7,862 bases of DNA, taken from NCBI GenBank assembly GCA_029824495.1, contig JALGXY010000476.1, positions 1 to 7,862 on the forward strand. Direction: 5' to 3'. Below are positions 1 through 7,862 of the stretch, piece after piece. The stretch's first letter is position 1. Each line of letters begins with the position of its first letter. The notes under the pieces were generated by a model that saw nothing but the letters and a program-made list of their open reading frames with translations, had not been told where the DNA came from and made no database searches. A program made the translations under genes and the position numbers. The stretch comes from Fimbriimonadia bacterium. Its GTDB lineage: Bacteria; Armatimonadota; Fimbriimonadia; Fimbriimonadales; Fimbriimonadaceae.

Positions 1-36
1 AAAAAAAAAAGTAATGGCTGAAACCAGCAGAGCAGA
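1..36 (-). terminator. Possible intrinsic terminator after the sialidase gene
   Basis: Read on the minus strand just past the sialidase stop codon, a short GCTG-GTTT-CAGC hairpin (17-28) is followed after six bases by ten T residues ending at the window edge. The T-tract is convincing, but the stem is only four base pairs, so this is a weak terminator candidate. The window edge may cut off part of the T-tract. Confidence 0.35.
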
Positions 37-51
37 CAGCATTCGGAGAGT

Positions 52-1197
52 CTACTGAATCTGACGCAACATCTCGCTTGGAATCCGTTTGAAGACGATC
101 CGGAAATCCTCTCCTGCTCCAGTCTCATACAGGCAGCCGACATCGCCGCCTCTCAGGTTCAAGAGCTGGCTGTAGGCGAACTCGTTCGGTTCAATCTCGA
201 TCAGCTTCTTCCAGGTGCGTCCGAGGTCAAAACTAGAGAAAATCGCTCCCTTGCTGCGCGAATTCTTGGTGTTCGGCACTGAGTGCAGAAGAAGAGAACC
301 CTCGGGTGTTTTGTAGCTGATCAGGCTAGACATACAGGCGGGAGTCTCCATTTCGGAATAGACTCTTGTCTCTTTCCAGGTCGCTCCTCCATCTGTGCTC
401 CGGCTGAAAATGCGCCCGGCTACTCCACCAAAGATCCGGGCCGACATCAGGATTGAGCCATCGGGGAGTTCGACAATTTGAGCCTCATTCCCGATAGCAG
501 GAGAAATCGAGGTGGTGTCGATTGGTGCACTGAGCGTCCAATTTTCGCCCCCGTCATCGCTGTACAGCGCCGAGTTTTGGAAGGTTCGTTCAGTCTCGGA
601 AAGCCGGATGCCCTCGTAGTTAGGGAAGACGACCCGTCCCTTGTATCTTCCGTTCTGAATCTGAATGGCGCCACCCGGGCTCCCGACAGAGATGGACGTC
701 TCTCGACGCATGATTCGAGTTACATCGCGTCGTTCGCTCCAGGTCTCGCCATCATCGTCTGAATGGATGAGATAGACCCGGACGTTCTTTGGTCCGCCAT
801 AGCCGGGCTCAGCCATCACAGTGTGCGAGGACCTCCGCTGATGCACACCTTCTGGGTACCGCTTGTAGCGAAGAATGATCCGCCCAGAATCCAAGACCAC
901 GGCGCAAGGGTCATTGAGCGAGTCGCCTCCGTCATCGGCCAACACCTGGGTCTCTAGCCAAGTCGCACCTCCATCGATGCTTCGCCGAAGGACGATATCG
1001 TTCTGAGCATGATCGTGGAACCCGATCCGCCGTTCGCAGAAAGCGAGCAACGCGCCGCTCTTGCTCTCAACAATGGAGGGGATCCGGTAGCCGTAGCGGG
1101 GCTCTGAGCCAGGTTCGCTGGGCGTAAAGACAGGCACTGCAATGTCCTGCGAGGAGATAACGGCGGCGGCCAGCAGGGCGGGAATCATCTTCTTCAC
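52..1197 (-). CDS. Secreted exo-alpha-sialidase (BNR/Asp-box, GH33-like)
   Basis: A predicted six-bladed beta-propeller sialidase that hydrolyses terminal sialic acids, probably outside the cytoplasm. The 381-residue product starts with a short signal-like segment (MKKMIPALLAAAVISS). It has the YRIP motif (37-40, Arg38) and an acid/base Asp62 in a segment resembling human NEU2 around Asp46. Five Asp-boxes begin near residues 73, 146, 213, 267 and 322 (for example SIDGGATW). A Glu238 in NEAQIVEL, Arg254, Arg314, Tyr342 in AYSQL and Glu358 in LYE complete the arginine triad, the Tyr/Glu nucleophile pair and the supporting Glu. Residue roles come from family knowledge, not alignment. The GTG start overlaps the upstream stop as GTGA, implying coupling. 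An ATG three codons later has GGAG eight bases upstream and could be the real start, but it would lose the two lysines of the signal peptide. Related activities such as trans-sialidase cannot be excluded. Confidence 0.88.
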   Translation of the reverse strand: MKKMIPALLAAAVISSQDIAVPVFTPSEPGSEPRYGYRIPSIVESKSGALLAFCERRIGFHDHAQNDIVLRRSIDGGATWLETQVLADDGGDSLNDPCAVVLDSGRIILRYKRYPEGVHQRRSSHTVMAEPGYGGPKNVRVYLIHSDDDGETWSERRDVTRIMRRETSISVGSPGGAIQIQNGRYKGRVVFPNYEGIRLSETERTFQNSALYSDDGGENWTLSAPIDTTSISPAIGNEAQIVELPDGSILMSARIFGGVAGRIFSRSTDGGATWKETRVYSEMETPACMSSLISYKTPEGSLLLHSVPNTKNSRSKGAIFSSFDLGRTWKKLIEIEPNEFAYSQLLNLRGGDVGCLYETGAGEDFRIVFKRIPSEMLRQIQ

Positions 1198-1613
1198 TCC
1201 GAAACAAGGATGCCGGTCGATTTGATCGCCGATTTCATGGCGGACTGACTGTCGATGGTCGGGTTGCCGGCCTCGGTCATTTTCGCCGCCATCATATCGC
1301 GAGCTGAGGTGGGATCTGCTCTCATTTCGACAGCATCCATCAGCGTCAAATCAGTGGAATAGCCGTTCATTTTCAGAAAGGCGACTGTGCTGACAAGTGC
1401 GCAGGCTTCGTTGCCCTCTTTGAAAGGCGCCTGTTTCACGAAGCCGATCAGAAGCCTGGCGGCCTGCCGAGCGACGTCGGTTGAATCTCCATAGGAAAAC
1501 TGATAGTAGACCGCCTCTTCCAGCGCGTTTACGTCAAAAGTCTGCTCCTCCGCAGTCAGCTCTCGATTGAGCCAGAGAAGGTCTTGAACAGTAAGAGTGT
1601 TGAGTGGGGCCAT
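1194..1613 (-). CDS. Degenerate Doc/Fic-fold protein, probably catalytically inactive
   Basis: A 139-residue protein resembling Doc-type members of the Fic family, which transfer phosphate or AMP to proteins. The N-terminal LTVQDLLWLNREL and the later FLKMNGY match the Doc fold. The active-site motif, normally HPFxDGNKR, reads APFKEGNEA at residues 62-70. The catalytic His is Ala62 and the phosphate-binding Arg is Ala70, while Phe64, Glu66, Gly67 and Asn68 remain. I infer a pseudoenzyme or binding protein rather than an active toxin. No antitoxin-like partner (Phd) lies beside it. The ATG start has no Shine-Dalgarno sequence and lies eight bases from a -10-like CATAAT, suggesting a leaderless mRNA. 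Its stop overlaps the sialidase start by four bases, so the two genes are co-translated. The open frame is intact, which argues against a simple pseudogene. Fold assignment is from motif pattern only. Confidence 0.72.
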   Translation of the reverse strand: MAPLNTLTVQDLLWLNRELTAEEQTFDVNALEEAVYYQFSYGDSTDVARQAARLLIGFVKQAPFKEGNEACALVSTVAFLKMNGYSTDLTLMDAVEMRADPTSARDMMAAKMTEAGNPTIDSQSAMKSAIKSTGILVSE

Positions 1614-1621
1614 CTGATCAC

Positions 1622-1650
1622 ATTATGAACAGAAAAAACGGTCCTGATAA
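1622..1650 (-). promoter_or_regulatory. Candidate promoter for the Doc-like/sialidase operon
   Basis: On the minus strand TTATCA (1645-1650, four of six matches to TTGACA) is separated by 17 bases from CATAAT (1622-1627, five of six matches to TATAAT). Expected initiation falls at about 1614-1616, immediately before the ATG at 1613, where no ribosome binding site is visible. The -35 box directly follows the T-rich tail of the rRNA terminator. This is pattern-based only. Confidence 0.42.
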
Positions 1651-1687
1651 AGTAGAAAAGCCCGTCCAGCAAGCTGAACGGGCCTTT
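1651..1687 (-). terminator. Intrinsic terminator of the 16S rRNA transcript
   Basis: On the minus strand AAAGGCCCGT pairs with ACGGGCTTTT (one mismatch), with GCTT/CAGC-type inner pairing in the loop region, and the hairpin runs into TTTTCTACTTT. GC-rich stem, flanking A/T extension and T-rich tail together are classic for Rho-independent termination. It lies about 80 bases after the 16S 3' end, with no tRNA or 23S before it, so the 16S transcript probably ends here. Confidence 0.75.
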
Positions 1688-1766
1688 CAAATTGAAAGCT
1701 CCGAATGCAATGCAGCATCGACCAGAGATTGTCTGAATTCCCAATGGGAACCAGATTCCAGTCTCT

Positions 1767-3284
<1,518 letters not shown>

Positions 3285-3783
3285 AACTTTCATCCTCTCC
3301 GAGGAGAGGCGAAATGTCCTTTGAAGCCTTCTTGCTCCCGGACACCAATCCGAGTGCAAAAAGGTAATTTTTTTGCTGTGCCTTGTCTTCAACAAGTTGG
3401 AGTCAAGCCACTAGGCTGCAGAGCATCCGCTATCAAGCTTTCAAGGTGCATGCCCCTGCGGGCGAACGGAATGATTGCATTTGACTTCTGTGCGATGCAA
3501 GGGGGTCCCACCCTTTTTCCGGACAATTGGGTGCTTTTTCTCACCTGAAGCCGTCTCAATCTTTTGGCTCTTCCTGCTTTTGAACCTGGGAGCCCCTCTT
3601 CCAGCCTGGAAATCATCTTTCCATTCTTTTCCAAAATAGGGGGACCATCCGGTCCATCTTGCCGCTAGATGGCCCGGACCCCTTCCCTCTTATACAGAGG
3701 ATCACCTAAACTCAGCCATCTCTCACCCAGGAACCGACAGCCAATTTGACCGCCTGAAGAGTCTTAAACAGGCAAATCTGGAC
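3285..3783. other. Divergent intergenic region with rRNA leader and inverted repeats
   Basis: About 500 bases without a convincing gene between the 16S gene (minus) and the MFS-HEAT gene (plus). It must contain the rRNA promoter and leader. On the minus strand a TATAAG -10-like box lies at 3689-3694 without a good -35, and TTGACT occurs near 3400 without a good -10, so I name no firm promoter. A CCTCTC-CTCG-GAGAGG hairpin (3294-3309) sits ten bases before the mature 16S end. A GCAAAAA/TTTTTGC hairpin lies at about 3356-3376, and a longer imperfect inverted repeat at 3640-3682. I see no boxA-like element I would defend. On the plus strand the frame of the MFS gene stays open back to 3640. Confidence 0.6.
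3640..3682. repeat. Imperfect inverted repeat (hairpin) in the divergent intergenic region
   Basis: CCGGTCCATC (3649-3658) pairs with GATGGCCCGG (3668-3677), one mismatch, around a nine-base loop. GGGG and CCCC runs outside can extend the stem past a small bulge. On the minus strand it would sit in the rRNA leader if transcription starts near the TATAAG box. No T-tract follows directly on either strand, so it is not a standard terminator. It could be a leader structure or a protein-binding site. Confidence 0.5.
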
Positions 3784-6039
3784 GTGGCATTCGCCACAGC
3801 CTTTGGCTCGCTCACGTCTGGCGCCCTCCTGATCGGCTTCATCCAGTTCCTGGGAGGCTCAGATTTCTGGGTCAGCCTTACTCTCGCAATTCCGAGTCTG
3901 GCCGGTCTTCTTCAGATCCCCGGTGCTGCGATTGGCCGCCGATTGACCGGCTTCAAGAAATTTGTCAGCGGTTGGTCCCTCTATTGGAGACTGCTGTACA
4001 TCCCGCTGATAGCCCTTCCGCTGCTCGGCTGGATCAACCAAGACCTGCGCCTGGTCATTCTCTTTGTCTGCATCGGCCTCGCATCGATGGCCGTTCAGAT
4101 CGCTGCCCCTATATATAGTGACTGGATCGCCGAGCTGGTCCCTGCCGCAAGCCGCGGCTGGTACTTCAGCCGAAGAACAGTCATCGCAACGACTGTCGGC
4201 GTCTCGGTCGGATTCATCGGCGGCCTCGCTCTTGACTACTTCGAAAGAGTCGGACTCCCCGAGGTCGGATTCACGACCATCTTTGCTGCGGGTGTCTTCT
4301 TTGGACTGCTCAGCTTTGTATTTCTCCTTCGCATGAAGGATGTTCGGCGGAAAGATGTCTCCGAGTCGAGCCTGGGCGAAGCTCTGAAACTCTCCTCTCG
4401 GCCTCTCAAAGATAAAGCCTTCCGGCCGATGCTGGTCTTCACAGCCGTTTTTGCTGTCAGCCAAGGCTTCGCCGGCCCCCTCTTTGCTGCTTACAGCCGC
4501 GAAGTTCTCTCGCTGCCGTTCACGGTTCTGCAGCTGATGGGCGTCGCCATTGCTGTCGGCACGGTCCTGCTCGTTAAGTACTGGGGATTCCTCAACGACC
4601 GATTCGGCAGCAGGCCGATGCTGATGATCGCTGTCTGCGGAACGATCTTTGCTCCGGTGGTCTGGCAGTTCACAGATCCAAACATGCCGATGTGGCAGAA
4701 CGCCGGACTGCTGATCGGGTGGCACCTCTATAACGGTGTCGTCTGGAGCGGCGTCCAGGTCACGCAGATGTCGCTGAACATTGCGGTCGCCAAGGAGAAC
4801 GAGCGAGCCTCATACCTGGCGGTTGCCGTATCGGTGCAGATGGCCTTCATCGGCGTGTCGCCGTTGCTCGGCTCTTGGCTGATGGATTTCCTGCGAACGG
4901 CAACCAATTCTGCAGAGGTCTCCTATAAGATCGTCTTCGGCATTGTTGTCCTGCTCCGCATTGCGGGTGCGATCGCCCTGCGCCCTGTCCAGCAGGAAGG
5001 TGCTGATCTGACCGTCCCTTCGCTCAAGAAGATCCTGCGGACGGGCCCGAGCGCCGTCAGAGCGATGAAAGCTCTGTCGACCAGCTCGACCGAAGAGACA
5101 CGCAGCCATGCTGCGGCACGAGTAGGGAAAGGCAGGGTCGCCCTGGCAAGCAGCGATCTGATCAAGCTGCTGACCGATCCCTCGCCGCGAGTTCGCAGAC
5201 AGGCCGCCGAGTCCCTGGCAAGGGTCGGCGATCAGAGCGCTTCGAGAGATCTGCTGCGCCACATCGAAGAGCACCCGGAACTTGTAGAAGAGGAGACGCT
5301 CGAAGCTCTCGGCTCCTTCAAAAACCCGGACTCACTCGACATTCTGCTCAAGCTGCTTGAAGATCCGCGCCCTTCGCTAAAACGTGCTGCAGCGAAGGCG
5401 CTCGGCAGACTTGGGGATGCTCGGGCCGTTGAGCCGCTCGCAAAAGCTGCCAGCCGAAAAGGCGACCCCGACCTTCGCCGAGCTGCCGTCCAGGCTCTGA
5501 GAAGACTGCCGGCCGACCGAGCCGAAGAGGCGATCGGGCAGGCGCTCTATGACAAGGCTCCTTCAATACGAATCGCAGCAGCTGAGGCGGTCAGCGAATC
5601 TCGCCTCGAAGGGCTCGCTCCATCGCTTCGACAGGCGATCGCCGAGTTTGCTGATGAGACCTCTAGTGAGATGGCCTACTCACTTGGTGTCGTTGGCACC
5701 CAATCGGATCTCCGGCTGATCCTCCAGACAGCCAACCTTATGGTCAACCCAGCTCTTCGACGAAGAAGCTTGATGGGGGCGGCCAGGCTGCTCGGCTGCG
5801 AAGAGGCGTTCTATCGACTCGTCTCCCAAGAAGGGATCTCTAGAGATGAAGCCTTGCTCAAACTGGCAAAAGGAAAGGACTGGCTGACAGAGTCGATCAA
5901 CCTCTACTCGGGCGGAGATGAGCAGGGCGCCCTCCAGGCTCTGGCCGATCACACAAACCTGAATGACCTTCAGGTCTTGGCGGCAAATCCAGTTGAAGAG
6001 GCCTTCCTTGCGGCCGTTCTTAGAGCTGCCCAAGAGTAG
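3784..6039 (+). CDS. MFS transporter fused to a C-terminal HEAT-repeat domain
   Basis: A 751-residue inner-membrane protein. Residues 1-400 hold about twelve hydrophobic helices (near 2-24, 31-51, 65-84, 89-112, 133-150, 163-183, 216-235, 247-266, 279-296, 306-326, 345-367, 380-400). The loop GFLNDRFGSRPM (268-279) matches MFS motif A (GxxxDRxGxR), and GAAIGRRLTG follows helix 2. From about 450 come alpha-solenoid HEAT-like repeats, such as SPRVRRQAAESLARVGD, RPSLKRAAAKALGRLGD, DPDLRRAAVQALRRL and APSIRIAAAEAV. The last 110 residues are less regular. The solenoid is predicted cytoplasmic and may bind a protein or regulate transport; the substrate is unknown. The GTG start is uncertain: in-frame codons upstream read like protein (QFDRLKSLKQANLD) but contain no ATG, GTG or TTG back to the stop at 3637, so the true start may be a rare codon further upstream. 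Confidence 0.88.
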   Translation: MAFATAFGSLTSGALLIGFIQFLGGSDFWVSLTLAIPSLAGLLQIPGAAIGRRLTGFKKFVSGWSLYWRLLYIPLIALPLLGWINQDLRLVILFVCIGLASMAVQIAAPIYSDWIAELVPAASRGWYFSRRTVIATTVGVSVGFIGGLALDYFERVGLPEVGFTTIFAAGVFFGLLSFVFLLRMKDVRRKDVSESSLGEALKLSSRPLKDKAFRPMLVFTAVFAVSQGFAGPLFAAYSREVLSLPFTVLQLMGVAIAVGTVLLVKYWGFLNDRFGSRPMLMIAVCGTIFAPVVWQFTDPNMPMWQNAGLLIGWHLYNGVVWSGVQVTQMSLNIAVAKENERASYLAVAVSVQMAFIGVSPLLGSWLMDFLRTATNSAEVSYKIVFGIVVLLRIAGAIALRPVQQEGADLTVPSLKKILRTGPSAVRAMKALSTSSTEETRSHAAARVGKGRVALASSDLIKLLTDPSPRVRRQAAESLARVGDQSASRDLLRHIEEHPELVEEETLEALGSFKNPDSLDILLKLLEDPRPSLKRAAAKALGRLGDARAVEPLAKAASRKGDPDLRRAAVQALRRLPADRAEEAIGQALYDKAPSIRIAAAEAVSESRLEGLAPSLRQAIAEFADETSSEMAYSLGVVGTQSDLRLILQTANLMVNPALRRRSLMGAARLLGCEEAFYRLVSQEGISRDEALLKLAKGKDWLTESINLYSGGDEQGALQALADHTNLNDLQVLAANPVEEAFLAAVLRAAQE

Positions 6040-6162
6040 GCAATCCTAAGCGCTTTTCACAGAATCGACGCTGAATGGCAGCTCCGTTGCTCCAATCAGG
6101 ACTGACATTACCGGCTAAGAAGTCGATCTGCGCTTGATGACAACGACTCCAACAGCGGTAAA

Positions 6163-6168
6163 TTGGAG
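6163..6168 (+). promoter_or_regulatory. Ribosome binding site of the glutamate-synthase-like gene
   Basis: TTGGAG ends five bases before the ATG at 6174, a good match to the intact CACCTCCTT anti-Shine-Dalgarno tail of the 16S in this window. It fixes the start codon. The 134-base gap after the MFS-HEAT stop shows no clear terminator or promoter, so co-transcription is possible. Confidence 0.7.
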
Positions 6169-6173
6169 CCTCA

Positions 6174-7778
6174 ATGGTCAGGCTGATCTTTATCTGGAGC
6201 GCGATCCTGTCCACACTGCTGATCGCAGCCCTCGGCTTGCTCGTCGGCCCAGGTGCATTCTGGGCGTTCGCAATCACCGGACCGCTGGTTCTGCTCGGCC
6301 TCGCAGACATGATGCAGACGAAACACAGCATCAAGCGCAACTTTCCGGTGATCGGCCACGGCCGCTACCTGATGGAGAAGCTCCGCCCCGAGATTCAGCA
6401 GTACTACGTCGAGTCGAATACGGACGGCACTCCCTATAATCGAAACTTCCGCTCCGTCGCTTATCGGCGAGCCAAAGGACAGATTGAAACGATGCCTTTC
6501 GGCACTCAGCAGAAGGTCTACGAGCCAGGCACTGAGTGGGTGGCCCACTCTCTGGATGCCAAGACCGCTCCTCACGAAGAGCCCAAGGTTTTGGTCGGAG
6601 AAGAGACCTGCGAACATCCTTATCTCTGCAGCAGGCTGGGCGTCTCAGCGATGTCTTACGGCGCTCTGAGTGCTCCGGCTATTCTCGCGCTCAACCTCGG
6701 TGCCAAAAACGGAGGCTTTGCTGTCAACACCGGTGAAGGCGGAATCAGCCCCTACCATCTCGAGCATGGTGGTGATCTCATCTGGCAGATCGGCACAGGC
6801 TACTTCGGCTGCCGCGCGGATGACGGGGGGTTTGACGCTGGCAAGTTCAAGGAAAACGCTGCTCGCCCAAGCGTCAAGATGATCGAAGTCAAGCTCTCTC
6901 AAGGCGCGAAGCCGGCACACGGCGGCATCCTGCCGGCCGCCAAAGTCACCGAGGAGATTTCTCAAATTCGTGGAGTGCCGCAGGGCGAAGATGTCCTCTC
7001 ACCGCCCACCCACTCCGCTTTCTCTAATCCGCGCGAGATGATGGAGTTTATCGGCAGGCTGAGAGATATTTGCGGCAAGCCGATCGGCTTCAAGCTCTGC
7101 ATCGGCCGTCAAGAGGAGTTTGTCGGCCTGGTCAAAGCGATGGTCGAGACCGGAATCGTCCCGGATTTCATCTCAATCGATGGCGGAGAGGGCGGCACGG
7201 GTGCTGCCCCGATCGAGTTCAGCAATTCGATCGGCGCTCCGCTCCGCGATGGGCTCGCCTTCGCCCACTCAATTCTCCTGGGGGCAGGTGTGCGGAGCCG
7301 CACAAAGCTGATCGCCAGCGGCAAGATCATAACGGGATATCACATGTTCCGTGCGATGGCGCTCGGGGCCGATATCTGTCAGTCAGCCCGCGGGTTTATG
7401 TTTGCACTCGGCTGTATCCAGGCCCGGCGGTGCAATCACAACGACTGCCCGGTGGGCGTGGCCTCTCAAAGACCGGGACTGACCAGGGCTCTGGTTGTGA
7501 ATGACAAGGCGCGTCGTGTGGAGGGGCTCCACAGGCGGACAATCCACGCATTTCTTGAGATTGTTGCGGCTGCTGGCCTCGAGAGTGCAGACGAAATCGA
7601 GCCTCGCATGATCCACAAGCGGATCGATGAAAGGAGAGTGTTTACTTTCGACCAGGTCTACGCTTTTCTGTCTGATCGAGACCTGGTCGATGGGCGGGCG
7701 CCAGAACTGCTGGAGCAGATGTGGCTCCATTCAGACACCAGCTGCTTCGGCTGTCGAGGCGAGACAGCTCACCTGTAG
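6174..7778 (+). CDS. Membrane-anchored FMN-binding glutamate synthase family protein (GltB domain-2-like)
   Basis: A 534-residue protein of the glutamate synthase central/FMN domain family (COG0069-like), lacking the glutaminase and C-terminal domains of full GltB. Two hydrophobic helices (about 4-24 and 29-46) anchor it to the membrane. The core (about 80-500) has SMSYGALS-type and NTGEGG elements (155-190), LSQGAKPAHGG (241-251), SIDGGEGGTGAAP (334-346) and ASGKIITG (381-388), all typical of the FMN/2-oxoglutarate site. C-x5-C-x4-C at Cys414, Cys420 and Cys425, followed by PVGVASQ, is the 3Fe-4S ligand motif. An extra CFGC (Cys524, Cys527) sits near the C-terminus. In full GOGAT this domain makes glutamate from 2-oxoglutarate and ammonia, but for stand-alone anchored members the substrate and electron donor are generally unknown. 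No gltD-like partner is in the window. The gene converges on, and overlaps by 10 bp, the YajQ-family gene. Confidence 0.9.
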   Translation: MVRLIFIWSAILSTLLIAALGLLVGPGAFWAFAITGPLVLLGLADMMQTKHSIKRNFPVIGHGRYLMEKLRPEIQQYYVESNTDGTPYNRNFRSVAYRRAKGQIETMPFGTQQKVYEPGTEWVAHSLDAKTAPHEEPKVLVGEETCEHPYLCSRLGVSAMSYGALSAPAILALNLGAKNGGFAVNTGEGGISPYHLEHGGDLIWQIGTGYFGCRADDGGFDAGKFKENAARPSVKMIEVKLSQGAKPAHGGILPAAKVTEEISQIRGVPQGEDVLSPPTHSAFSNPREMMEFIGRLRDICGKPIGFKLCIGRQEEFVGLVKAMVETGIVPDFISIDGGEGGTGAAPIEFSNSIGAPLRDGLAFAHSILLGAGVRSRTKLIASGKIITGYHMFRAMALGADICQSARGFMFALGCIQARRCNHNDCPVGVASQRPGLTRALVVNDKARRVEGLHRRTIHAFLEIVAAAGLESADEIEPRMIHKRIDERRVFTFDQVYAFLSDRDLVDGRAPELLEQMWLHSDTSCFGCRGETAHL

Positions 7779-7862
7779 TTTTCGAACTTTACAGGCAGCT
7801 CGAGCTTGAGTCCCTTCACGAAGGCCATCGCCTTCTGCAGGTCATCCTTGCTCTTGCCCGAA
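7769..7862 (-). CDS. yajQ: YajQ-family nucleotide-binding protein, C-terminal end (partial)
   Basis: The last 30 codons of a minus-strand gene that enters from the right edge. The peptide SGKSKDDLQKAMAFVKG, then LKLELPVKFENYR and a TGA stop, matches the C-terminus of the YajQ (DUF520) family, whose usual ending is VSGKKRDDLQ, a short helix and LQFxNFR/NYR. Family members are small soluble proteins of about 160 residues that bind nucleotides; some bind cyclic di-GMP as effectors. The N-terminal about 130 residues lie outside the window. The stop codon lies inside the 3' end of the convergent oxidoreductase gene. The assignment rests on a short stretch but the pattern is distinctive. Confidence 0.72.
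   Translation of the reverse strand, partial: SGKSKDDLQKAMAFVKGLKLELPVKFENYR

Noticed and set aside
1688..1766. Possible tRNA in the spacer after 16S
   Set aside because: The spacer is about 79 nt, with no T-loop GTTCGA-like arm, no acceptor stem and no anticodon arm that can be folded in line.
3389..3634. 81-codon minus-strand frame in the 16S leader
   Set aside because: It has a TTG start, no good ribosome binding site, no recognisable motif, and would be translated within the rRNA leader.
3655..3700. Plus-strand promoter for the MFS-HEAT gene around TTGCCG and TATACA
   Set aside because: The spacing is about 26 bases and no other -35 fits, so the match is likely chance.
3698..3706. GAGGATCACCT resembling the 16S 3' tail upstream of the MFS gene
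   Set aside because: Only a short match lacking the CCTCCTT end; no sign of a duplicated rRNA fragment around it.
3859..4725. 288-codon antisense frame opposite the MFS gene
   Set aside because: Its very Asp/Glu/Arg/Gln-rich composition is what the complement of hydrophobic transmembrane codons gives. It has no start context or domain.
4810..5274. 154-codon antisense frame opposite the end of the MFS part and the HEAT part
   Set aside because: Shadow of the real gene, without protein-like features.
6110..6173. Promoter-like TTGATG and GTAAAT before the oxidoreductase gene
   Set aside because: The -10 matches only three of six positions and would place the start site at the ATG, in conflict with the good Shine-Dalgarno sequence.
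6134..6617. Overlapping frames around the 5' end of the glutamate-synthase-like gene
   Set aside because: The 534-residue frame with TTGGAG and family motifs explains the region; the others lack motifs.

Overview
The window is bacterial chromosomal DNA. It carries one complete 16S rRNA gene and four complete protein genes, plus the 3' end of a fifth gene running off the right edge. The 16S has a normal anti-Shine-Dalgarno tail. Its GUACC-GGAA-GGU helix 45 and its GCUCGUAGGCGG stretch after the 515 region resemble Terrabacteria (Armatimonadota, Chloroflexi or Actinobacteria-like lineages). I cannot fix the phylum by eye. Armatimonadota is a guess that fits the MFS-HEAT fusion and the mix of genes, but it is not proven.

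Left block (about 1-1650, minus strand): a two-gene operon. A 139-residue Doc/Fic-fold protein whose catalytic motif has lost its His and Arg is followed, with a GTGA stop/start overlap, by a predicted secreted exo-sialidase with five Asp-boxes and a complete set of catalytic residues. The operon seems to start from its own promoter, with a start codon so close to the -10 that the mRNA would be nearly leaderless.

Centre (about 1655-3284, minus strand): the 16S rRNA gene, closed about 80 nt after its 3' end by a strong intrinsic terminator. No tRNA or 23S follows, so the 16S is unlinked from the rest of the usual rRNA operon. Its otherwise highly conserved 690 hairpin is divergent but keeps base pairing through paired changes. 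A stretch of about 500 bp (3285-3783) separates it from the divergent plus-strand genes. It must hold the rRNA promoter and leader and contains several inverted repeats.

Right block (3784-7862): two plus-strand genes, an MFS-type 12-TM transporter fused to a C-terminal HEAT-repeat domain and a membrane-anchored, single-domain FMN/3Fe-4S glutamate-synthase-like oxidoreductase. They are followed by the convergent 3' end of a YajQ-family gene, which overlaps the oxidoreductase gene by 10 bp.

The protein genes do not form an obvious pathway. I see no CRISPR array, transposase, tRNA or phage gene. The most unusual points are the isolated, divergent 16S, the inactive-looking Doc/Fic protein coupled to a sialidase, and the transporter-HEAT fusion.
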